Of a stretch of 64,000 nt of DNA, positions 1 to 10,081 are shown one piece after another (within the stretch, counting starts at the first letter, position 1; each line of letters begins with the position of its first letter). The DNA comes from Ostrinia nubilalis (Eukaryota; Arthropoda; Insecta; Lepidoptera; Crambidae). The notes under the pieces are model-generated. The model was not told the DNA's origin. It saw only the letters and a program-made list of their open reading frames with translations, and made no database searches. The translations under genes were made by a program, and so were the position numbers. Where the stretch lies: positions 13,842,012-13,906,011 of the forward strand of contig NC_087106.1 in assembly GCF_963855985.1 (NCBI RefSeq), written 5' to 3'.

Positions 1-881
1 TTAGTAGAAATCGCTTATCAAGATGAGTTCAGTAATTAATGTTGTTAAGTAAAACTTTCGAATGAAAAATAGTGAAGCTGGAAAGTCCATCTGTCAGTTA
101 GAGCCGGTACTGTAATCCCGCGACGCGGCTAATCCCGTGAGCCATCCCGGACTCCGGCCGGGACTGGAGCGGAACCGGGCATTAAGGCGGGCGGGAAGTT
201 TATTAGTTGACTTGAGACTTGAACACTTAAGTAATGGTGTACAGCAGGAGCGTGAAGAAAGAAAATGCATTTATCTCACGAGACATAAATACGAGTATAT
301 CCGACTAGCTAGAGATTTAATCACAATTCGATCAGCGATTTAGCAGGCCTAATATAAACACAAATAAACCGAGTATGTACTCGTAACTTAGATGAAACTA
401 ATCTATAAGGTATAAAGTAGGTCGTTAAAAAACTGTATTGTATTTTTTCATAAGTTTGTATTTCCTAGACAAGAAGTAGATACAGATTTAAAATAAGTAT
501 GTGTATTTTATACCAAATAATATATTTAAAAAAAACATACGGGTCGAATTGAGAACCTCCTCCTTTTTTGAAGTCGGTTGAAAAACTTTATTCAAAGACA
601 ATGGTTTAAGACCGTTATTTATCAATGAATTGGAATTTCTAATAACTTTTATAAACAACCTTAAAGAAATTAATTACTTTGACTTGGGCCGAAACTTGGC
701 TATTCCATTATGCAGTCTAATTCCGAAGTTTATTCCTAACTGATCAAGATTAAATCGAGTCTCATTTACAATTCGCGGGAGACTTACAATAAAATTAATA
801 CCTCAATATTTGTGTATGGAAATAAGACGGAAAAACTTATTTTACAAGCTAGCATTCAGTAGTCTTATTTACAAAAGTATA
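1..881. other. No gene recognised
   Basis: Mostly AT-rich sequence. A GC-richer patch lies near 105-205, rich in CCCG/CCGG words, but its short open frame has no recognisable domain. I see no tRNA, no splice-framed exon and no repeat with other copies in the window. Confidence 0.5.
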
Positions 882-965
882 ATGCTCGTTTTCACCATCA
901 ATCCCTAATTTTTAAGTGACCCCTGTGTAACTTAAAAATTAGGGATTGATGGTGAAAACGGGCAT
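882..965. repeat. 35-bp-arm near-perfect hairpin
   Basis: Positions 882-916 and 931-965 are reverse complements apart from one position (t886 opposite g961), around a 14-nt loop. The arm contains TTTTCACCATCAATCCC. The size and near-perfect pairing fit either a tiny fold-back transposon end pair or a small hairpin RNA precursor. Nothing here separates the two, and no second copy was seen in the window. Confidence 0.75.
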
Positions 966-1693
966 AAGTCTCATAGACTAAGTTAAATCTTAAGTGTCTA
1001 GGTAATTCTATGAATGGAGGATCTATAGGTCACAAATATGTGGGTCGTCTGCGACCCTTAAACGTTTTCTATATTCTCGCTATGATATAGATAAAAAATC
1101 TTATATCTGGATTTCAGTGCCTACTTTACTACAACTTTTATAGCACGAGTAGATGATAACTTAAACTGTTCCTGTGCGTATTGTTTTAAAGACGTTGTTG
1201 TTATTTATGAAAGTATTTTATTCAGACGAAGTTATTGAAAACTTTGCAGATCAGTCATAGCCCTCACTTGTAGACTCAGCTTTGTAACTGTGTCGCCATA
1301 TTTACCTCCTCTGTTTGTTTGTCCACCGCGGACAAAGCACGCTTAATGAGTTTATCAATTTGTTGACATAGCCCCCCTTCCCCCCTCCTTCATCATACAT
1401 GATGATAGGTGAATGGAATAGCGCGTGGTTTTCAGTGACGTGTAAAAGCAAATAAGTAGTAGCACAGGTAGTAGGTAGGGTCAGCGTCAAATAGTCCGTG
1501 AAACCCAAAGTGGCCAGAGAGTTGACAACACAACCTTATTTCAACTGTAACAAAGATGTCTTGCGAACTTTTTGGCTATAGACTTAGTTTTCAGTACGCG
1601 TAAAGCAAGAAAGTAGGTGGGTAATAAATGAGCCGTCTTTTTTCAGAAACAAAAAATTAAATCAGTGTATTTCATCCTACTTTTTTATTTCAG
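966..1693. other. No gene recognised
   Basis: AT-rich, intron-like sequence. A C-rich run lies near 1372-1389. The only structure of note is the pyrimidine tract leading into the splice-acceptor-like site at 1692-1693. Confidence 0.4.
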
Positions 1694-1848
1694 GTGATAT
1701 TGATTATGAACGAGTAAATGTTCCCAAATTGCCCTATTTACGATACACGAAGAACACAAATAATGGCATATCATCAAAGATACGCTACACCGTCCCCAGC
1801 TTCACAGAAACAGACCATTACCATGTCACGCTCCAATTCAACACGTAA
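1694..1848 (+). CDS. Candidate terminal coding exon, product unknown
   Basis: A strong 3' splice-site-like sequence (a T-rich tract followed by CAG at 1691-1693) precedes 155 nt that stay open in one frame (two leading bases, then 50 codons) to a TAA at 1846-1848. The peptide begins D-I-D-Y-E-R-V-N-V-P-K-L-P-Y and ends T-L-Q-F-N-T. Its GC content is higher than the flanking DNA. I do not recognise the protein family, and no upstream exon was found. It could be the last exon of a plus-strand host gene, an exon of a decayed element, or a chance open stretch beside a cryptic acceptor. Confidence 0.35.
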
Positions 1849-2293
1849 CAATACCTAAAAAAAGAGGCTTTAAAAATCCGACAATTCCTTTAATCAAAAT
1901 CTTTATGCTTTGTATCGGAGTTTTTTCCCTCCGCTTCAAAGCACACGAAAGAGACGAATATTCCTGAAAGAGGACAAAGCTAACAGACCTGTGTTCTGGC
2001 ATGTTGCATTGTTTCAAATTACGCGTCTACGGCGAGAATTATTACAGTAATAAAAGGTGGAGCTAAGAACACAATGCAGAGAAAAATTACGGTCCCTCCG
2101 AGCGGTCGGCCGGCGGTCGGCGGTCGCACCCACCACCCATTACTTCATGCTCGCCTGGTAATCTGCTCTGCTTTTGCACAAGATTCGCAATGTTTTTTTT
2201 ATGTTGGTCCGATAAAAAACATAAAAATTACAAATTGCCAACCATGAGTACAAATGTAACCTCCAGACATAATAAAAAAGGAAAAAAAAGGAA
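1849..2293. other. No gene recognised; GC patch
   Basis: Contains a short GC-rich run near 2095-2130 built from repeated CGGTCGG/CGGCGGTCGG words, then CGCCTGGTAA near 2153-2162, one of many CCTGGTA motifs in the window. The part nearest 2294 holds an A-rich run that gives the T-tract terminator of the tRNA gene on the other strand. Confidence 0.4.
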
Positions 2294-2366
2294 TGGAGGC
2301 GCCGGGTATCGATCCCGGTACCTCTCGCATGCTAAGCGAGCGCTCTACCATCTGAGCTACGCCCCC
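2294..2366 (-). tRNA. tRNA-Ala (AGC), copy 1
   Basis: A 73-nt gene on the minus strand with a complete cloverleaf. The acceptor stem GGGGGCG pairs with CGCCTCC with discriminator A. The D arm carries the A box (TAGCTCAGATGG), the anticodon stem CTCGC/GCGAG encloses TTAGCAT (anticodon AGC), and the T arm is CCGGG-ATCGATA-CCCGG. There is no intron and CCA is not encoded. An 8-T run follows within 10 nt of the 3' end and fits RNA polymerase III termination. All seven copies in the window are identical over 73 nt. Confidence 0.97.
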
Positions 2367-3072
2367 GATTGGTTTATAATCTCAATTACGTGATATAATT
2401 TTAAACAATGTTGATTGTGTAACTTACTGGTAGCGCGAGTGACATTGGAAGGACTTCGAAGTCTTCGAACATTCTAATAAGAGCAAACCTGCAACGCGCT
2501 GAATTAAAGTCGAAAGTCGCACTTCGCAGATTCGATTCCCAGTTACGTTGGATTAATTCACCAGCTTGTCTTATTTTTTTCATTTCTAAGAGTACTATTA
2601 CTGTACATAGTACCTAGTACCTACCTAGATTGCTAGTGTCTGCTTACTAAGATTTTCAATAACAAGATAACCTCGATATCAATTCAATATTAAGCGTTAA
2701 GTACTGTTACTATGTATTAAAAAATTGGTATTTAGGACCAATATCGATTTCTGACTGAAATAATCGGTGATCAGCAATTTAGAAGCTTTATGCCATCAAC
2801 AAAAGCACTGTATTTAAATAAATAATACTTATAAATGCGAGCCTACAAAAAGCATATACAATTTTATAGAATTAATCTCCAAATGTGAATGTAACTAATT
2901 ATTTAAATAGTAATGATTCTAGAAATAGGACATAATTATTATGTACTTAAACATTTTTTGTGTCCTATATCTTATTAGAACTCAACGTGGTGATCTATAA
3001 AGCTTTGTGCTCAGTCTTCATAATTTATATCAATACTATAAAACAAAAAAGCCGACTTCCGGGAATATTTCT

Positions 3073-3145
3073 TGGAGGCGCCGGGTATCGATCCCGGTAC
3101 CTCTCGCATGCTAAGCGAGCGCTCTACCATCTGAGCTACGCCCCC
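3073..3145 (-). tRNA. tRNA-Ala (AGC), copy 2
   Basis: Identical over 73 nt to the copy at 2294-2366, with anticodon AGC and intact A and B boxes. The sequence upstream of the gene (3146 onward) shares with copies 1, 3 and 4 a degenerate 'aactggtt-cgc-gtgacattg' block about 60-90 nt from the 5' end. This shows that these genes were duplicated with flanking DNA. A T-rich stretch lies downstream on the minus strand. Confidence 0.97.
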
Positions 3146-3377
3146 GGTGGCATAACTGGCGAATTAATCCATATGTATCAGAGCTCGACAACAAAATTAC
3201 GAAATAAACTGGTTACGCATGTGACATTGAAGTGAATCGGAATCAGTCCGACGTAATGGACGCTCGAAGTAGAATGATACTTTCACTTCAACGATTATTA
3301 ACGGAGGTGTAGTAGTAATTTCTATGTTAATCCGTCACTTTACGCAAGATGTGTGTGACAATTTTAATGTTAATACC
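3146..3377. other. Upstream flank of tRNA-Ala copy 2
   Basis: Non-coding. Holds the shared GTGACATTG-type block near 3220-3229 and otherwise nothing I can name. Confidence 0.4.
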
Positions 3378-3890
3378 AAATCCCACCAAAAACATTCTGT
3401 AAAAAACTAGCCAAGTCTCGATGGAGCTGCTTGTTTATCTCTAAAAAGTAATGAAATCTAGACAAAGTCGTGCCAAGTCTATGGTTCCTTACTGCGATTT
3501 CTTTATTATTATAGTTAATGTTGTGTGACTTGGCCGTTGAAGGGTGACAAAACCAGGTGCTCCATGCATGACACCATTGCACCAATCTGTCGCCAGAACC
3601 ACTACTCATTGACGATGGAAAATTTCCACTTGGAAAACGTTGATTCAACAATAACCAGTCAATTGTAGGTTTAATAAAGCTGCGTATTTCAATAATACTT
3701 ATGTATGATTATCTTAATAAAGATTGTTCAACGGCCAAGTCACACAACATTAACTATAATAATAAAGAAATCGCAGTAAGGAACCATAGACTTGGCACGA
3801 CTTTGTCTAGATTTCATTACTTTTTAGAGATAAACAAGCAGCTCCATCGAGACTTGGCTAGTTTTTTACAGAATGTTTTTGGTGGGATTT
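3378..3890. repeat. Perfect 164-bp inverted repeat with 185-bp spacer
   Basis: Positions 3378-3541 and 3727-3890 are exact reverse complements over 164 bp. Both arms are open in the same frame and encode the same ~54-residue stretch (starts S-T-A-K-S-H-N-I-N-Y, ends F-L-Q-N-V-F-G-G-I). The left arm's frame runs on through the spacer on the minus strand, adding about 35 residues (start near 3651). The peptide matches no family I recognise. Perfect identity implies a very recent inverted duplication or gene conversion. Transcription through it would give a long double-stranded hairpin. Confidence 0.85.
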
Positions 3891-4084
3891 CACTTCTTTT
3901 TGTAGAAAGTGGCAAAATTATTTAACGTCGTCGTTTTATAGACATTTTTTTACGATATTAAACACAAATAAACTCAACGACATTTAAAATCAGAATTGTT
4001 TTAATAACATAACCTTAGCGAACCTTACAATATAATAAATGAAATCAACGAAATGCAAATTACACAACATTCAACTTAATCGAC
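3891..4084. other. No gene recognised
   Basis: AT-rich sequence between the inverted repeat and a dispersed repeat. Confidence 0.3.
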
Positions 4085-4570
4085 GGGGGGCTCTAGAAAG
4101 GAAAAAAATCTGGACACCGCTTGCTAGTGCTAGCGCCATCTAGCGGTGAGCGATACAGGTGAACACCACGGTGCCGGAGTAGTATTGATTGATCATGAAT
4201 GTGGTGTTACTCCAGATCTTCGATTTTCCTAGTTTTTATAGTTTTCCCTTTATGTGGCCATTAAACCCTAACTCTGTACCAAATTTCAGCTCTCTGAGTT
4301 TATGGGAAGTACTAGTTCTATTTTGATGATCATCAGTGAGTGAGTGAGTGTCGTAAATGCGAAACTTTGCTGTCGCTTAACTTCGGAACCTGACCTGCAG
4401 ACTTGAAATTTTGGATTTTAAGTATGTAATTATAGCTTACTAGATGACGAAAATTTCTGCGTTCTGGTTTTATCCAGAGGTTCTCAAATAGGGGCCTGAA
4501 AATGCGGCGAAATGGTTCCAGTAAAGGATGGTACGGCAGTGTTTGCTTCGCGCTCGACTTGGCGGGGGCA
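4085..4570 (+). repeat. Dispersed lepidopteran-type noncoding repeat, unclassified
   Basis: The phrase CTGTACCAAATTTCAGCTC, the gagtgagtgagtg run at 4336-4349 and the block GTGTTTGCTTCGCGCTCGAC near 4532-4551 resemble sequences seen repeatedly in moth genomes. I recall these from general familiarity and do not know the class. No open frame or clear terminal repeat was seen. Confidence 0.35.
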
Positions 4571-4811
4571 CGAATGTAATAATTTTGTATGTAAGTAGTA
4601 GGTAAGCAGGCGTACGTACACTACACATACAGCGACCAATTACTGTCTATTTAAACTCTGCAGTAGCCAATCACCCTAACTTGTTGAACGCTGTTACGCA
4701 CGTAGGTGTACAAATAATAGTAAAAAAATAGAAACTCCATGATAATATTACAAATGACCAATAAGAATAAAATACTTAACAGTTCGAGAGATTTTATATA
4801 CGCCGAGAACT

Positions 4812-4826
4812 TGGCGCCCAACATGG
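4812..4826 (+). other. Primer-binding-site-like motif 1 (tRNA-Lys complement)
   Basis: TGGCGCCCAACATGG preceded by 'gagaact'. The 3' end of animal tRNA-Lys(CTT) plus CCA is complementary to TGGCGCCCAACGTGGGG, the usual primer-binding site of many Ty3/gypsy-type retroelements, whose LTRs often end in ...ACT. The match here is 14 of 15. No LTR pair or internal genes were found, so this can only be a relic or chance match. Confidence 0.4.
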
Positions 4827-5021
4827 TGTCCAATGTAGGGTATTAGAAACTCATAATCTAAATGAATTTATAACGATTCGTGTACTTAGTACACGTTTGA
4901 GGTAGCTTATTGTCAAGTTCTCAATATAATAACAATTGACGAACGGTGTATGTTGTGTCATAAAGTATCCTGGATCAAAAAGGAGGGAAACGATGTCCCC
5001 AAAATGTCTGGCCTCTAAATA

Positions 5022-6254
5022 CACCGTGTTACTTTGCATTCTTGCCATATTCACAGAGATAAAAGTAGGTAACAATACCTATTATTTAAGATAAACAAGA
5101 GACTCCCATAAAGAAAGTACACTAAGATTTTAGTAAATTTGGTTTTTCAGTACAAATTGGAATAAACCAATTTTGTCTCGCACGTTCTACAGATGCAAGT
5201 GGAATAAACCTAGTGGGCGTGGCCTAGTTCTTAATTTTATGGCTTTGGGTACCAGCCTTTTTATCCAGTCATAATAACTATTTTAAAATACTCTTCAGTT
5301 GATTTCAGATTTTCCTTTCTACTTTACGGGCTTAGGACCGTCAAAAATACGTAATAATTAATAGGGTTTCAATTAATTTACAACATTGTACCCTATTTTT
5401 ACAAATTAATAAATTAAGTATGAAATGAAATCACCTTATTCACAATTAATTATTTATTCATAAGTTCCTACTTACAAAGTTTACGTACTGCGAAGCAAGT
5501 GTTCAAAGTGTCCTCCGTTCTGATGAAGGCACAGTCTAGCACGGCGAAGCGTAGGTTTTTCGCTTTAGTTTTCGCAACACATAAACGTTTTGTATCACAG
5601 TTTCACTAAAACAATCCTTTCATGTAACCCGTTTACACTGTTTATCTCTTCTGCGCATACCAGTCGTTTCAAGTCACTCCAAAAATCCATTGGTGTCAGG
5701 TCCGAGGATCGTGGTGGCCAAGCTACTGGACCCCTCGTCCAATCCACTGTTCACCAAACGTATTATTCGCGCACTTGACGTCCTTATTGTGGGGGAGCAC
5801 CATCCTGCTGGTAGTAGAGCATTTGGTGTAACGCTAAGGGTACGTCATCAAGCATTTCGTCTAAGACGTCTTGCAGACACTCCAAGCACCATTTTGATTA
5901 AATTATTCGTTGTTCGAATAGACTTCAGTCATTTTTGTATTATTTATAACGTGATTTGTGTTTGATGGATTTCTCAGTTTTTTACAAGTGTCAAAAAGAC
6001 ATTTTAAAGACAGCAGATTGCATTAGATATTTAAAAATACAATAAAAAGTAAAAAAGTCTCCATCGCCATCGCCAACAAGTGATGTGCATGCGTTACGAT
6101 AATTAGTGGTGTGATTAACAGATTGTCGATAAAATAAAATACTCAAGATCAAAAAAAATTTTTTTTCGGGCATTATTTTTTTACGGATTTGTGTTCAGTA
6201 TCAGTAATATAGTAAACCTCTGTAAATATGGCAAGAATGCAAAGTAACACCCTG
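5022..6254 (-). mobile_element. Mariner-like (IS630-Tc1) element, decayed
   Basis: Terminal inverted repeats of about 38 bp bound 1233 bp. The left end begins CACCGTGTTACTTTGCATTC at 5022. The right end read on the minus strand begins CAGGGTGTTACTTTGCATTC from 6254. A TA dinucleotide flanks each side (5020-5021 and 6255-6256), as expected of this superfamily, and the length is typical of mariners. The interior holds a transposase relic on the minus strand. The right end lies about 120 bp from tRNA-Ala copy 3. Confidence 0.8.
5475..5890 (-). pseudogene. Mariner-like transposase C-terminal relic
   Basis: Reading 5890 down to about 5475, one frame resembles the end of an insect IS630/mariner-type transposase: Q-Q-D-G-A-P-P (second catalytic D region), then G-P-V-A-W-P-P-R-S-S-D-L-T-P-M-D-F (third catalytic D region), then R-R-A-R-L-C-L-H-Q-N-G-G-H-F-E-H-L-L near the C terminus. 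At least three in-frame stops interrupt it, two between the catalytic motifs and one beyond. The N-terminal DNA-binding part and first catalytic D are not recognisable. It sits inside the matching terminal inverted repeats and is inactive as it stands. Confidence 0.8.
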
Positions 6255-6371
6255 TATACATGCTGGGAGACAAAAACATTGATTGATACTTCAGGAAATA
6301 GTGTTTGTAACAAGAAAAAACCACTTAATGTGTTGTCGAGCATTAAAAAATGACCCAATTAAAAATCTAAT

Positions 6372-6444
6372 TGGAGGCGCCGGGTATCGATCCCGGTACC
6401 TCTCGCATGCTAAGCGAGCGCTCTACCATCTGAGCTACGCCCCC
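6372..6444 (-). tRNA. tRNA-Ala (AGC), copy 3
   Basis: Identical 73-nt gene, anticodon AGC. Its upstream flank (6445-6530) begins GTTGTTTGTGCACTCGAAT, nearly the same as the flank of copy 4, so copies 3 and 4 arose by a more recent segmental duplication. The GTGACATTG block is present near 6509-6517. A T-rich stretch follows the 3' end. Confidence 0.97.
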
Positions 6445-6858
6445 GTTGTTTGTGCACTCGAATCGTTCAATACCTATCAGGCCGATTGCTTAACGAACTG
6501 GCAGTGCAAGTGACATTGTAACGTATGACGTTGTGATTACGACCACGTGCACCCTTTCACTTACTGTGCTCGGTTAGTTGACCACTGATGTAAACAATAG
6601 CTTGAATTATAGAACTTTGTTAGAATAAAGTTCGCCTAATTTTTAAAGCTCCATTATGTTAATTGAATTGTTTGATTGTAAATAGAAAACTTATAAGGTT
6701 AGTGTTACCTATTTTACTTTTTTCTTATTTCCTATTCATATTTTATATGAACAGTCATCTGGTCAGGTAGTTCGCGTGGCGATCACCTGGTCAGATTAAG
6801 CTTATTTAAGATAGCATGTTCAAATCATGACGATGGCAAATCAATAGTTGACCAAACT

Positions 6859-6873
6859 TGGCGCCCAACGTGG
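6859..6873 (+). other. Primer-binding-site-like motif 2
   Basis: TGGCGCCCAACGTGG, a 15/15 match to the first bases of the tRNA-Lys(CTT) primer complement, preceded by 'ccaaact'. It is followed by GTGTC as at 4827. It lies between tRNA-Ala copies 3 and 4. No LTR could be delimited. Confidence 0.45.
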
Positions 6874-7198
6874 TGTCACCCTATATAGGAGTAATCTTAA
6901 TAGCTTTAAATATTTTGTTAATTAATTTACAATAGGTACTTACTTGACGTAATAATTACAAATATTATATGTAAAGACAACAAAATTGATTACCTTAGCA
7001 CACTAAAAACTAATTTTGCGACAGCACGCCTTGAATGAAGTGAGTTTCAGGTTGAATTCTTTACCTAAGTTGTTGTTAGTGTGCCAAGAGAGACACATTT
7101 AGCAAAAAATCAGAGTCTAGTCTGAAAACTAGTCCTTACTTTTGAACTATGACAACCAAATGTTGCCTAATGCAAAATTGACCCAATCAAAAAGTGAC

Positions 7199-7271
7199 TG
7201 GAGGCGCCGGGTATCGATCCCGGTACCTCTCGCATGCTAAGCGAGCGCTCTACCATCTGAGCTACGCCCCC
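7199..7271 (-). tRNA. tRNA-Ala (AGC), copy 4
   Basis: Identical 73-nt gene with anticodon AGC. Downstream on the minus strand is CAGTCACTTTTTG, a five-T terminator. The upstream flank matches copy 3 closely for about 20 nt and then more weakly, with a GACATTG block near 7346-7352. A 20-nt 'cctgacgtatgatctacttt'-like block is tandemly duplicated at about 7358-7405. Confidence 0.97.
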
Positions 7272-7839
7272 GTTGTTTGTGCACTCGAATTGTTGCATAC
7301 CTATCGAAACAAGACTGGTTACTTAATAAACTGGCTGCGCAATCGACATTGAAAACGCCTGACGTATGATCTACTTTCACAACACATGACGTATGATCTA
7401 CTTTCACAACACAACAACAACACACTGGACACGCGACGAACGACGAAGCCTTTTTTCTTTATCAAGTATTTTCACATAGAGTTAAAAAGAAAAAACTGCA
7501 CTTCTGTATTTATTTTTTAATAAAAGTAAATACAAATTATTAATAATCCCGATAAGCCCTCGTGGTAAGCTAAAATAACATGCTTGTGTTACGAGTGGGT
7601 TCACCATAATTATGGTCAAGCAACGGTGTTACAGACCTTGATAGAATTAATTGCAAAAATAAAAATAATAACATAAATATCCTTCTATCCTATAGGCCTT
7701 GAATCTTCACCTTCTTCTTCTTCACTCTTTGACAATACTTTAAATAAATGGATTTGCTTAGAAACACGGTAATTTAAAATGGTCGACACTGTGTAAATAT
7801 TTAAAAAATAATTTATTACTCTGCAGATTTTTTTTATAT
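7272..7839. other. Intergenic, no gene recognised
   Basis: AT-rich spacer between tRNA-Ala copies 4 and 5. It contains the short tandem duplication near 7358-7405 and a CTTCTTCTTC run near 7710-7720. Confidence 0.3.
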
Positions 7840-7854
7840 TGGCGCCCAACTTGG
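7840..7854 (+). other. Primer-binding-site-like motif 3
   Basis: TGGCGCCCAACTTGG, 14/15 match to the tRNA-Lys primer complement, followed by TGC. It lies 55 bp beyond the 3' end of tRNA-Ala copy 5. Third occurrence of the motif within 3.1 kb. Confidence 0.4.
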
Positions 7855-7909
7855 TGCTTTTCGGAAGAGCGTATGTTAATAATAAAAAACAACATTCAGA
7901 GATTACTAT

Positions 7910-7982
7910 TGGAGGCGCCGGGTATCGATCCCGGTACCTCTCGCATGCTAAGCGAGCGCTCTACCATCTGAGCTACGCCCCC
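7910..7982 (-). tRNA. tRNA-Ala (AGC), copy 5
   Basis: Identical 73-nt gene with anticodon AGC. The nearest T run on the minus strand (six T) is about 20-30 nt past the 3' end, so the trailer would be longer than in the other copies. The upstream flank no longer aligns clearly with copies 1-4. Confidence 0.96.
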
Positions 7983-8615
7983 GATGAGACTTACGGCGAA
8001 TCAAGCCACCGCTTTACGCAAATTTCAAAGAAATATATTCCGGTCGTAGCGCCTCAGGCGAAGACATTGCAATATTTTAGTAGCTCCATTTGCTTCAATT
8101 TTAACTTTAAAATACTATACTACCAACTGGTATTCTTACTTGAATGATACAACAGGATTACCCCAGTCGAATATGGTGACAATGTATTTTGATGTATTTT
8201 CAACTAGCTAGGCCATTTTCTAAAGCCCGAGTGGATCTAAACTTAAAAGCAATTTGATCACTACATTTACCGCGCTCTGTGCCTATCAGTCATTCCATAT
8301 CTAAATACATATAATTTTGTCCTTTACAAATTGGTTCGTTGGTTGATTTCGAACCCAGCACTGCTCCTTGTACCCCTTCCACAGTTATAGAACCCTGGTA
8401 CTCACGAGAGCACCGTTTAACTAACCCTTTCATACCTTTTTATTAAACTTTGATCCTCTTTTATTGTTTCTAGTTGCCCTACGAGCATTATATGGCTGCC
8501 TGGTAACAATAAGAAGCGGCATGATCTTCCTTCCATTATTCACACTTTAAAAATATAATTTTCCAGAAGAATTTTCTCAGTAAAAAATGTATAAATCTTA
8601 AAGACAAAAGATTTT

Positions 8616-8688
8616 TGGAGGCGCCGGGTATCGATCCCGGTACCTCTCGCATGCTAAGCGAGCGCTCTACCATCTGAGCTACGCCCCC
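8616..8688 (-). tRNA. tRNA-Ala (AGC), copy 6
   Basis: Identical 73-nt gene with anticodon AGC. The 3' trailer on the minus strand begins AAAATCTTTTGTC, giving a four-T terminator 6 nt after the gene. Confidence 0.96.
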
Positions 8689-9775
8689 GTTGATAAATAA
8701 AATGAATTTTTAAATGACCACTGAAACAAATACGCATGACCTTTCGAAAAAAAACTTTCAAATCTCTCCCGCTATAGTATTCTGAACTTTAAAGCCTATA
8801 GAATGAAGTCGATTATCGAAAGTCAGTCATGGTATAATATCACAGAATCCATAAAACAATTACTACTAATGAGATACAAGACGTTATCAAACACAATCAA
8901 TACGATATGTACTATCAATACAATATGTTTGTAGAACTCATAAACCTGAATCTATATTACTTAATCCGTATTCAGAATAACTAGTTGCTATGTGATTTGT
9001 ATGTTTGTTTCACAAAACATATTATAAATACGGAGTAACTCCGTGATCATGGTGCCGAAATATCGGATGCTGGTAATTAAGGTACATTGTAGAAATCCCG
9101 TCAATAATAATTATTCACCCTCAAATACAATATCCATAATTATGTTTTCAGATATCAGTGTCTGTGTATTTATTCTATAAGTATGTCTTCATGAATATAA
9201 TAAACATAATCAATATTTCATCACTTTAGTCACGAATAAGTAGAAAATGCACGTTTCGTGATAAAATTCGTTATAGATTATCGTAATCGACAACTGAGCT
9301 AGATTGCGATAAAATCTCCATATTAAAAAAAGACGATTGACATAATAATATGATTGCTTATTCTACTATGCATAATTAACTTCTGCGTGACCTACATTTT
9401 GATTAGACGAACCGTTTTGAATGAAATCTTCTTTCGTACATTTTAGGTTAGTTTCTAAAAGAACGTAATCGTTTTGCATCATCTGAATATTTTTGTAGTG
9501 AAATGGGTAGATAGTTGAACTCTCTTGTTCTGAATTCGCTTTCCATATGGGATACACTATAAACAACCCTTTCCTTTGTTCCTAGATTATGTGATCTAAA
9601 AGTCCTAATGGAAATATTTCATATTTTATGTTTAGGTCTATGAAAGTCTATAAAGTCTGATACTAGATAGATTCCGTGTGATGAAAATGAAGTAATTATG
9701 TTTAAATACCTCTGCCAGTACATCAAGTTGATGTGTAACTACCACCAGAACTGATTCTTTATTCTGATTTTTAAG
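8689..9775. other. No gene recognised
   Basis: About 1.1 kb of AT-rich DNA between tRNA-Ala copy 6 and a dispersed repeat. No exon-like frame, tRNA or repeated segment seen. Confidence 0.45.
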
Positions 9776-9898
9776 CAGTTTAATTTGCCCCTGGGACAAA
9801 CTTGACCTTCAATGGTTGGGTTTTTATTGGCGGTCAAGCTGTAGATCCTGGCTACACAGGAGTTGCAGCGGTGGGAATAAGTGGGAATAGTCCCGTAC
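9776..9898 (+). repeat. Three-copy dispersed repeat, copy A (5'-truncated)
   Basis: Shares GGGTTTTTATTGGCGGTCAA and the CTACACAGGAGTTGCAGCGG block with 59825-60006 (plus) and 52753-52930 (minus), ending in AATAGTCCCGTA. The first ~50 bp present in the other two copies are missing here. No coding capacity. I cannot name the family; the shared end suggests a non-autonomous element. Confidence 0.7.
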
Positions 9899-10081
9899 CA
9901 CCAGGACTCGAACTCGAAAGCGGACTCAAGCGTACAATTGGACAAGCAACCGTAAATAAACGAGTTTGTATTTCGTAATACCAAGTAAAAGGCCAAGGGT
10001 ATAAGTCGTTTTGCAATAACCTTGCGTGACGCATACTGCTCTAGTTTAAATGTGGCGGTCTTATACGACAACTGTAACAAC

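Noticed and set aside
137..343. 68-residue frame in the GC-rich start of the window
   Set aside because: No domain, no splice context and unremarkable composition after the GC patch.
2516..2545. B-box-like GATTCGATTCC that might mark a tRNA pseudogene
   Set aside because: No A box at the right distance and no foldable arms around it.
4812..4826. tRNA-Lys pseudogene rather than primer-binding site
   Set aside because: Similarity stops after 15 bases; none of the remaining tRNA-Lys sequence follows at any of the three sites.
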